From Deltaproteobacteria bacterium (GTDB lineage Bacteria > Desulfobacterota_B > Binatia > Binatales > Binataceae): a stretch of 11,653 nt of DNA. Position numbers and translations under genes: made by a program. The stretch is taken from assembly GCA_021827465.1 (NCBI GenBank), contig JAKAVX010000038.1, forward strand, positions 1 through 11,653, read 5' to 3'. The notes below the pieces were generated by a model. The model searched no databases. It worked only from the letters and a program-made list of their open reading frames with translations, and had not been told where the DNA came from. Of the stretch, positions 7,303 to 11,653 are shown one piece after another (positions within the stretch are counted from its first letter, which is position 1; every line of letters begins with the position of its first letter).

Positions 7303-7983
7303 GTGCGAAGCTGGATTCGATTTTTTTCGGGCATCCTTGTCGGCGCGATGCTGATCGCGGGCGCGGCGGGATGCAATCAGGGGTTCGGCGCCTATTCGCT
7401 GGGCGTCGGCAACACCCCGAACAAGCCGCCCGGAACGAGCTTCCGGGTGCTTGGAGACGTCGGCACGCGGTTTTCCGCTGTGATCTACGACGCGACTTCC
7501 ACCTGGACCGTCCAGGGCGTGGTCCCGCAGGGTATGATCGTCGTCAACGCCGCCCTGCCGATCAAAATGATCGTCACCAAGCAGGCGGCGGGCAACCAAT
7601 TACTGAGCGTCCAGCTGACCGTCGGCTTTAACGTGGTCGAGGCCGCATCGACCTCGGCGCCATTCGGCACGGCGACGGTGCAGACCGACCCCAGCCATCC
7701 GGGTTTCGCGACGCCGCCGCCGGCGGCCAATCCAGACGTCCGCTTCTTCGTGAAAGGACCGATGGACGAGCGCTTCAGCGGAATGGTCGAAGACACGCAG
7801 CAGGGCTATGTCATAAACGACCGCGCTCCCGCCCTGTTTCTCTTCGACCAGCCGGTGGGTAAAGTGGATGCAGTATTCACGCAGATTCAGAATTTCGGTC
7901 CGTTCGTGGTCGACCTGATCATCAACGGCCAGGTCGTTGCGAGTGCGACGGGAGGACCCACGCTATCGATAAAGCAGCCGTAA
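7303..7983 (+). CDS. Lipoprotein with two tandem copies of a beta domain
   Basis: The product is 226 residues from a GTG start. MRSWIRFFSGILVGAMLIAG-AAGC24 is a signal peptide with a lipobox-like AAGC, so an acylated N-terminus is likely. The mature part consists of two similar units of about 80 residues: FRVLGDVGTRFSAVIYD to FGTATVQ, and VRFFVKGPMDERFSGMVED to TLSIKQ. The shared pattern is F-x-V-x-G...RFS-x-x-x-x-D, then a hydrophobic strand, a T-x-Q turn, and a closing strand before A-S-T. I do not recognise the family; the strand pattern recalls small beta-sandwich envelope proteins such as MmpS, but this is weak. No strong ribosome binding site precedes the start, which is 8 nt after the upstream stop, so translation may be coupled to the larger lipoprotein. 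The two products may form a complex (inference from layout). Confidence 0.8.
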   Translation: MRSWIRFFSGILVGAMLIAGAAGCNQGFGAYSLGVGNTPNKPPGTSFRVLGDVGTRFSAVIYDATSTWTVQGVVPQGMIVVNAALPIKMIVTKQAAGNQLLSVQLTVGFNVVEAASTSAPFGTATVQTDPSHPGFATPPPAANPDVRFFVKGPMDERFSGMVEDTQQGYVINDRAPALFLFDQPVGKVDAVFTQIQNFGPFVVDLIINGQVVASATGGPTLSIKQP

Positions 7984-8009
7984 ACGACGGGGGAAGATAC
8001 TGCCCTGTC

Positions 8010-8025
8010 CTGACCGGTCGTTCAG
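8010..8025. promoter_or_regulatory. TetR-like imperfect dyad next to -35 box
   Basis: CTGACCGGTCGTTCAG pairs with its own reverse complement at 12 of 16 positions (6 of 8 base pairs) and contains the 8-bp perfect palindrome GACCGGTC. The form resembles operators of TetR-family efflux repressors. It lies 5 nt before the TTGACA box that probably serves the EmrA-type gene. No regulator gene lies within the window. Confidence 0.4.
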
Positions 8026-8030
8026 TTGAT

Positions 8031-8059
8031 TTGACACACCGTCCGGTTCGGCATACTTA
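8031..8059 (+). promoter_or_regulatory. Putative promoter of the EmrA-type gene
   Basis: A perfect -35 hexamer TTGACA (8031-8036) is followed after 17 nt by TACTTA (8054-8059), a poor -10 match. CATACT (8052-8057) is a better -10 match, but at a short spacing of 15 nt. It is the clearest -35 box seen in the window and lies about 100 nt ahead of the ATG at 8132. The remaining leader, 8060-8131, shows nothing further. Confidence 0.4.
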
Positions 8060-8131
8060 AGCTCGGTTGGGTTTCTGTCTGCGTGATAACCGTTTCAACG
8101 GCGCTTGCCGCTTCCGCATCTTGACGAACGT

Positions 8132-9328
8132 ATGAGATCGTCCTTTACGCGCCGGATAATACTGGCGCTCGTGATAATCGCGATAGCAGCAGGAATTGTC
8201 CCGGCGATCCGCTACTATCGTGACTTCATGAACCACGTCTCGACCGACGACGCCTACGTCGACGGCACCGTGGCTCTGGTTTCCTCGCGTCTGTCCGGAA
8301 CCGTGAGCGCGGTTTACGTGGAGGACAACTGGCAGGTCAACGAGGGAGACCTTCTCGTCACGCTCGACCCGCGAACCTTCCAGGTCCATGTCGATCAGGC
8401 GCGTGCCCAACTGGCGCGCGCGCGCCAAACCGTCGATCAACTCTTTGCCCAACTCGCCGCCGCTCAGGCGGGCGTTGACCTGACCGAGTCACAGCTCGGG
8501 CAGGCCGTGCTCGACTATAATCGCGAGGCCTCACTGTACAAGGCCAACGTCGTATCCAAGGAAACCTACGACCAGGCGGTCACCGCCTATCGCGTCGCCA
8601 AGGCCAACGTCGCCCTCGCAAAGCATCAGGTGGCCCAGGCGCAGGCTGCGCTCGGCGGCGACACCGAAGACCACGCCCGCTACGACCGCCCGATCGTGGA
8701 GCAGGCCGCCGCGGCGCTGGAGGCCGCGCGGCTTGATCTGAGCCATACGCGCATCACCGCTCCGATGACCGGGACCGTCACGCACAAGACCGTCCACGTC
8801 GGCCATCGCGTGCAGCCCGGCGAGCCCATGATGGCGATCGTGCCGACGAGCCGTCTCTACATCACGGCCAATTTCAAGGAGACCCAGCTCACCGACGTGC
8901 GGGTCGGCCAGGAAGCCGATATCGAAGCCGACATCTATCCCGGCTACGTGTACAAGGGCCACGTCGATTCAATCAGCATGGGCACCGGCTCGGCGTTCTC
9001 GCTTCTGCCGCCGGAAAACGCAACCGGCAACTGGGTTAAGGTCGTTCAGCGCGTGCCGGTCAAGATCGTTCTCAACCAGCCGCCTCCACCGGACAAACCG
9101 CTCAGGATCGGTCTCTCCGTCGAGGTCTCCGTCAATATCAGCGACACGCGCGGACCGCTTCTCACTTCGACCGTGCAGAAGCACTTCTTCCGTAACGGCA
9201 AGCCGTTCATCCCGCCCGAGCGGCTGCAGATTCCGCCCCTTCCGGAGATACTTCCCGGGTGGCCCGACATCCAGCCGCTTCCAGGCGGCCAGAGCAGCCC
9301 GCCTGGCGCGATGATGAAGCAGTCCTAG
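8132..9328 (+). CDS. EmrA/HlyD-family efflux membrane fusion (periplasmic adaptor) protein
   Basis: This is a periplasmic adaptor that bridges an inner-membrane transporter to an outer-membrane TolC-type channel in tripartite drug or toxin efflux. The 398-residue product has an N-terminal membrane anchor (9-27, IILALVIIAIAAGIVPAIR). TDDAYVDG (38-45) is the classical EmrA/AaeA opening. Next come the first half of the lipoyl-like domain (about 46-80, SSRLSGTVSAVYVEDNWQV), a coiled-coil hairpin (about 82-206, Ala/Gln-rich) and the second lipoyl half (RITAPMTGTVTHKTVHVGHR, 207-226). The beta-barrel region contains NFKETQL (247-253), FSLLPPENATGNWVKVVQR (289-307) and PVKI. The C-terminus (360-390) is proline-rich. 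ATG 8132 is preferred over a TTG nine codons upstream because MRSSFTRR directly precedes the helix. No MFS/EmrB or TolC gene is adjacent, so the partner must be encoded elsewhere. Upstream lies a TetR-like dyad. Confidence 0.93.
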   Translation: MRSSFTRRIILALVIIAIAAGIVPAIRYYRDFMNHVSTDDAYVDGTVALVSSRLSGTVSAVYVEDNWQVNEGDLLVTLDPRTFQVHVDQARAQLARARQTVDQLFAQLAAAQAGVDLTESQLGQAVLDYNREASLYKANVVSKETYDQAVTAYRVAKANVALAKHQVAQAQAALGGDTEDHARYDRPIVEQAAAALEAARLDLSHTRITAPMTGTVTHKTVHVGHRVQPGEPMMAIVPTSRLYITANFKETQLTDVRVGQEADIEADIYPGYVYKGHVDSISMGTGSAFSLLPPENATGNWVKVVQRVPVKIVLNQPPPPDKPLRIGLSVEVSVNISDTRGPLLTSTVQKHFFRNGKPFIPPERLQIPPLPEILPGWPDIQPLPGGQSSPPGAMMKQS

Positions 9329-9385
9329 CGGTCCCGGGTCCGAAGTTCGCTTGACAACAAGGGAGCGGCGCAAGTCTCTGTTGCC

Positions 9386-9475
9386 GTCATCCTGAGCGCC
9401 GGCGAAGGATCCGCGCGCAGCGCGGTTTTCTCAAAACCCCGCTTCGGGGAACTCTCCTCATTCGCTCGGAGTGAT
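9386..9475. repeat. Inverted pair of GTCATCCTGAGCG-type intergenic repeat units
   Basis: The unit on the plus strand begins GTCATCCTGAGCG (9386), continues with GCGAAGGATC and ends in a GC hairpin (9411-9425). A second, more decayed unit on the minus strand begins near 9474 (TCACTCCGAGCGAATGAGG) and ends in its own hairpin (9437-9449). The two units lie tail to tail around TTTTCTCAAAA. The same family recurs between 10712 and 11073. It resembles REP/BIME-type non-coding repeats in layout. Confidence 0.7.
9411..9449. terminator. Back-to-back terminator hairpins after the EmrA-type gene
   Basis: Plus strand: CCGCGC (9411-9416), loop GCA, GCGCGG (9420-9425), then TTTT (9426-9429), an intrinsic terminator shape about 85 nt after the adaptor stop. 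Minus strand: CCCCG, loop AAG, CGGGG (9449-9437), then TTTT. The two share the central TTTTCTCAAAA block, so either strand would read a hairpin followed by Ts. Stems are short (5-6 bp) but all GC. Confidence 0.55.
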
Positions 9476-9499
9476 TTCGCACTCGCACAGGTTCGGTGC

Positions 9500-9523
9500 C
9501 GGACTGACACGCGTGTCAGTCCG
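9500..9523. promoter_or_regulatory. 24-bp perfect palindrome, strong operator candidate
   Basis: CGGACTGACACG is followed directly by its exact reverse complement, giving 24 bases with no mismatch and no spacer. The core CTGACACGCGTGTCAG has the form of TetR-family operators (TGAC...GTCA). It ends 51 nt before the putative TTG start of the phosphotransferase gene. No T-tract follows, and a spacer-free palindrome makes a poor terminator, so a protein-binding site is more likely. The outer CTGAC and TCAG are shared with the dyad at 8010-8025. Confidence 0.6.
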
Positions 9524-9574
9524 TTTGCGGCAGCCAAAATGATGTACTAGCCTCTTCGCGACTTCGCCCGAAGC

Positions 9575-10669
9575 TTGGACACCGCGGTGCTCGATCTCGA
9601 TCGCATAGGACACGGGCTCTCCGACTACCTGGAAACCCGCGTCGCCCGTCTCAAGGTTCTCGCGAGCGGATGGGAAACGACGGTGTTCGAGTTTTCCCTC
9701 CCTGAGCGCTCGCGGCGTTTCCCGTCGATTCCGGCCGGCCGCCCGATGGTGTTGCGCTTTTACCAGGGGAGCCTCGCCGACACCAAGGGCCAGCGCGAGC
9801 AGTACACGATGACCCGGCTTGCCGAGATCGGCTACTGCGTGCCGCGTCCCTACCTCTTCGAACTCGCGCATGACGCGCTGGGCGCGCCGTTCCTGGTGAT
9901 GGAACGGGTTGCGGGAGGACCGCTGTTCGCGATTCGCAGCTTTCCGCAGGCCTTCAAGACCTTCGGCCTCGGCTTCTTCGCCTTCGTGCGCGCGCAAGCT
10001 CGGCTTCACCGCCTAGATCTCGGCCGCGGCGGCCTCGCCGGGATTCCGCGCGCATGCGCCGTCGCCGGCGGCTCGACTTCCGTGCCGCTGCTCGACCGCG
10101 TGCTCGCGGTTATCGCCGAGCGGGTCGAGAACGGACCGCTGCCCGGACTTCGCGAGGCGCTTGCGAGCCTGCGGACGCGTGCGGCCTACTTCCGCGACGC
10201 GCCGCCCTCGATCGTACACATGGACTACCATCCGCAGAACGTGATGGTGAGCGGGGTGCGCGTGAGCGGCGTTATCGACTGGGTCAACACGGACATCGGC
10301 GACCGTCATCTGGACGCCGCGATGACCGCCGCGATCCTGTCGTCGTCGGCGATGGAGCATCCGCGATGGATGCGCGACAACCTCGCGGGCAATACGCTGC
10401 GCGCCTCGTTCACGTCGCTATACATCCCGCTGTATCACGCGCTGGCGCCGGTGGATTTCGAGCGCTTCCGGTATTGCCAGGCGGTCGCGTCGATGCTGCG
10501 GCTCTCGATGCTCGGAATGATGCGGGCGCGCGGACCCGAGATGGTCGGCTTCCGTCCCGAAGCTCTTGGCGAGGTCACTCCGGCGGTGGTTCGATTGCTG
10601 TCGCGCTACGCCTCGCGCAAGAGCGGCACCGCGGTCGGCCTCGAGATGTCGTCACCCCTCCCCGCCTGA
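9575..10669 (+). CDS. Phosphotransferase family protein (APH / choline kinase-like fold)
   Basis: The 364-residue product has an aminoglycoside-phosphotransferase-like kinase fold. The N-lobe has GWETTVFEF (32-40) as nucleotide-binding loop and MVLRFYQG (58-65) where kinases carry the ATP-contacting strand. PFLVMERVAGGPL (105-117) is the hinge. The catalytic loop is H215-M-D217-Y-H-P-Q-N222, and the metal-binding Asp is D235 in VIDWVNTDIGDRHLDAA. All key residues for phosphotransfer are present. The family phosphorylates small molecules (aminoglycosides, choline, homoserine, sugars), and many environmental members have no known substrate, so antibiotic resistance should not be assumed. The start is uncertain: TTG 9575 is the first start codon after an in-frame stop at 9548, and GTG 9587 is an alternative. 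A perfect 24-bp palindrome lies just upstream. It appears to be a single-gene unit. Confidence 0.85.
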   Translation: MDTAVLDLDRIGHGLSDYLETRVARLKVLASGWETTVFEFSLPERSRRFPSIPAGRPMVLRFYQGSLADTKGQREQYTMTRLAEIGYCVPRPYLFELAHDALGAPFLVMERVAGGPLFAIRSFPQAFKTFGLGFFAFVRAQARLHRLDLGRGGLAGIPRACAVAGGSTSVPLLDRVLAVIAERVENGPLPGLREALASLRTRAAYFRDAPPSIVHMDYHPQNVMVSGVRVSGVIDWVNTDIGDRHLDAAMTAAILSSSAMEHPRWMRDNLAGNTLRASFTSLYIPLYHALAPVDFERFRYCQAVASMLRLSMLGMMRARGPEMVGFRPEALGEVTPAVVRLLSRYASRKSGTAVGLEMSSPLPA

Positions 10670-11135
10670 CGCATCGCCGGCCGCCGTCCCCCCGCGCCGT
10701 CACAAATTCCGGTCATCCAGGTCGCAGCGATTCCCGCCTCTTCTCCGTCGCTCTGAGCGCCAGCGAAGAGTCCCCGCGAAGCGGGATGACGGACAAATAT
10801 CGCCTTCGGCGGATTCTTCACTTCGTTTAGGATGACGGACTGGCGGATCTCTCACTTCGTCCCCGCGCCTCTTTCCCGTCATCCTGAGAGTTTGTGAGTT
10901 TTTGATTTTGGTGGAGAAAATCGCGCGTGACTTTCCGCGATCCCGAGCGAAGCGAGCCTCGACTTCGTCCTTCCTTTGAGCGGAGCAAGTCTCGGCTTCT
11001 TTTCTTTGTCATCCTGAGCGAAGCGAGGCTGCGAGCGGAGTCGAAGGATCTCGCGCGGCATTCCTTTGCCGCGTGATTTGCCCCAACCCTCCGCGAAAAA
11101 ACTCATGTTCACACCGGCTGGCGCCACCCAAAACA
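10670..11135. repeat. Gene-free stretch with a cluster of decayed GTCATCCTGAGCG-type repeats
   Basis: No gene is visible here. Recognisable units are: plus 10712 (GTCATCCAGGTCGCAGCGATTC); plus 10747-10785 (CTGAGCGCCAGCGAAGAGTC, then hairpin CCCGC-GAA-GCGGG); minus 10836-10797 (GTCATCCTAAACGAAGTG, then hairpin CGCC-GAA-GGCG); plus 10878 (GTCATCCTGAGAG, decayed); and plus 11008-11073 (GTCATCCTGAGCGAAGCGAGG through GTCGAAGGATCTC, then hairpin CGCGGCA/TGCCGCG). Another partial copy lies at 10940-10960 (GATCCCGAGCGAAGCGAG). Copies diverge clearly from one another and occur in both orientations. Confidence 0.65.
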
Positions 11136-11170
11136 AATCCGCCCGGGGGCTTTCGGCCCTCGGGCGGATT
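11136..11170 (-). terminator. Intrinsic terminator of acnA
   Basis: This is an inverted repeat with 15-nt arms and a 5-nt loop. AATCCGCCCGGGGGC (11136-11150) pairs with GCCCTCGGGCGGATT (11156-11170), with one non-Watson-Crick position. On the minus strand it begins 27 nt after the acnA stop codon and is followed by TGTTTT, so it fits a rho-independent terminator for acnA. Confidence 0.8.
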
Positions 11171-11197
11171 CTTCTTGGCTCGATTTGATATCGCGCG

Positions 11198-11653
11198 TCA
11201 GCCACGCAGCAGTTCGCGGAGCACAAACGGCAGAATCCCGCCGTGGCGGATATATTCGACGTCCTCCGGCGTATCCATCCTGGCGAGCGCCTCGAACTCT
11301 GTCACCTTGCCGTCCTCGGCCTGTGCGCGGACCTTCACTTTCTGCGCGCGCTTGAGTTCCTTGCCGAGGCCCTCGATCGCGTAAACCTCGCGCCCTGTCA
11401 GTCCCAGCTTCTCGCGATTCTGCCCGCCGACGAATTCGAGCGGCAGCACGCCCATCCCGACCAGGTTGCTGCGATGGATGCGCTCGTAACTCTCCGCGAT
11501 TACCGCGCGCACGCCCAGAAGCTGCGTACCCTTCGCCGCCCAGTCGCGCGACGATCCCGACCCGTATTCCTTGCCCGCGATCACGACCAGCGGCACACCC
11601 TCTTCGCGATAGCGCATCGCGGCGTCGTAGATCGTCATTTGCCCAGATCGGAA
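11198..11653 (-). CDS. acnA: Aconitate hydratase (AcnA/IRP type), C-terminal swivel domain; 5' part off window
   Basis: Aconitase interconverts citrate and isocitrate in the TCA cycle using a [4Fe-4S] cluster. Only the last roughly 150 of about 900 residues are present. [20 protein letters not shown] aligns with domain 4, and [20 protein letters not shown] has the active-site Ser/Arg of the AcnA/IRP type. [20 protein letters not shown] and VLPLEF follow, with the C-terminus at [15 protein letters not shown]. The cluster-ligating cysteines belong to the missing part. The internal ATG at 11638 is not the start. The final codons at the window edge read F-R-S and come from bases that match Illumina adapter (11645-11653), so true coding sequence probably ends at 11644. 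A strong terminator follows the stop. Confidence 0.95.
   Translation of the reverse strand, partial: FRSGQMTIYDAAMRYREEGVPLVVIAGKEYGSGSSRDWAAKGTQLLGVRAVIAESYERIHRSNLVGMGVLPLEFVGGQNREKLGLTGREVYAIEGLGKELKRAQKVKVRAQAEDGKVTEFEALARMDTPEDVEYIRHGGILPFVLRELLRG
11645..11653. other. Probable Illumina adapter remnant at contig end
   Basis: AGATCGGAA is the first nine bases of the TruSeq adapter (AGATCGGAAGAGC) and sits exactly at the window's last base. The codons it creates in acnA (Phe-Arg-Ser) do not fit the sequence normally seen before the [10 protein letters not shown] segment of aconitases. Confidence 0.6.

Noticed and set aside
9458..10009. 183-codon minus-strand frame over the phosphotransferase start and the palindrome
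   Set aside because: It is antisense to a kinase with an intact HxDxxxxN motif, and it has no recognisable domain.
9575..10669. Reading the phosphotransferase as an aminoglycoside resistance gene
   Set aside because: Only the general kinase fold motifs are shared. Nothing points to aminoglycosides as substrate.
10054..10830. 258-codon plus-strand frame overlapping the phosphotransferase
   Set aside because: It is a shifted frame of the kinase gene, very Arg-rich, and continues into repeat DNA.
10712..11073. Regularly repeated head sequence considered as a CRISPR array
   Set aside because: Units lie in both orientations with irregular spacing and diverged sequence, and there are no cas genes.
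10879..11226. Minus-strand frame of 115 codons downstream of acnA
   Set aside because: It runs through the acnA terminator and decayed repeats, and its composition is that of repeat DNA.

Overview
The window looks like a fragment, probably a whole metagenome-assembled contig, of a GC-rich (by eye above 60%) Gram-negative chromosome. Evidence for a Gram-negative host is the lipoprotein signal peptides, the EmrA/HlyD periplasmic adaptor and a DUF1329 remnant. Desulfobacterota, Binatota or related soil lineages would fit, but the sequence does not settle the taxon. The last nine bases (AGATCGGAA) match the start of the Illumina TruSeq adapter, so the right edge is probably a contig end carrying adapter. 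There are ten protein-coding features: two are cut by the window edges and one is an internally deleted remnant. No tRNA, rRNA, CRISPR array, transposase or prophage gene is visible.

Layout. 1-426 (-): start of a carboxymuconolactone decarboxylase-family gene. 473-2170 (-): ilvB, acetolactate synthase large subunit, probably transcribed with the preceding gene; no ilvN or ilvC lies next to it. 2332-2775 (-): small secreted protein of unknown function. 2776-2945: divergent control region with an AT-rich stretch and a 16-bp perfect palindrome. 2946-3389 (+): C-terminal third of a DUF1329 protein joined in frame to a signal-peptide-like start. 3516-5165 (-): membrane protein with an outside vWA domain and an inside FHA domain. 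5324-7294 and 7303-7983 (+): two adjacent lipoproteins, the first large and cysteine-rich, the second built from two copies of one domain. 8132-9328 (+): orphan EmrA/HlyD-type adaptor. 9575-10669 (+): APH-fold phosphotransferase. 10670-11197: repeat-rich gap with a terminator. 11198-11653 (-): 3' end of acnA.

How the parts work together. ilvB (branched-chain amino acids) and acnA (TCA cycle) are core metabolism. The middle, 2.3-9.3 kb, is mostly cell-envelope genes: secreted protein, DUF1329 remnant, vWA-FHA transducer, paired lipoproteins and efflux adaptor. The vWA-FHA gene and the lipoprotein pair diverge from one shared intergenic region and may be co-regulated; this is inferred from layout only. 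The two best regulatory signals are a 24-bp perfect palindrome (9500-9523) about 50 bp ahead of the phosphotransferase and a TetR-like dyad (8010-8025) next to a TTGACA box ahead of the efflux adaptor. The gaps at 9.4 kb and 10.7-11.1 kb contain a dispersed repeat whose units share a GTCATCCTGAGCG-like head, a GAAGGATC-like middle and, in the better-preserved copies, a terminal GC hairpin. It occurs in both orientations and may supply terminators.

No complete known defence, secretion or biosynthetic system is present. The most unusual items are the vWA-TM-FHA protein beside the lipoprotein pair, the repeat family with its back-to-back terminator hairpins, the 24-bp operator-like palindrome and the in-frame internal deletion of the DUF1329 gene.
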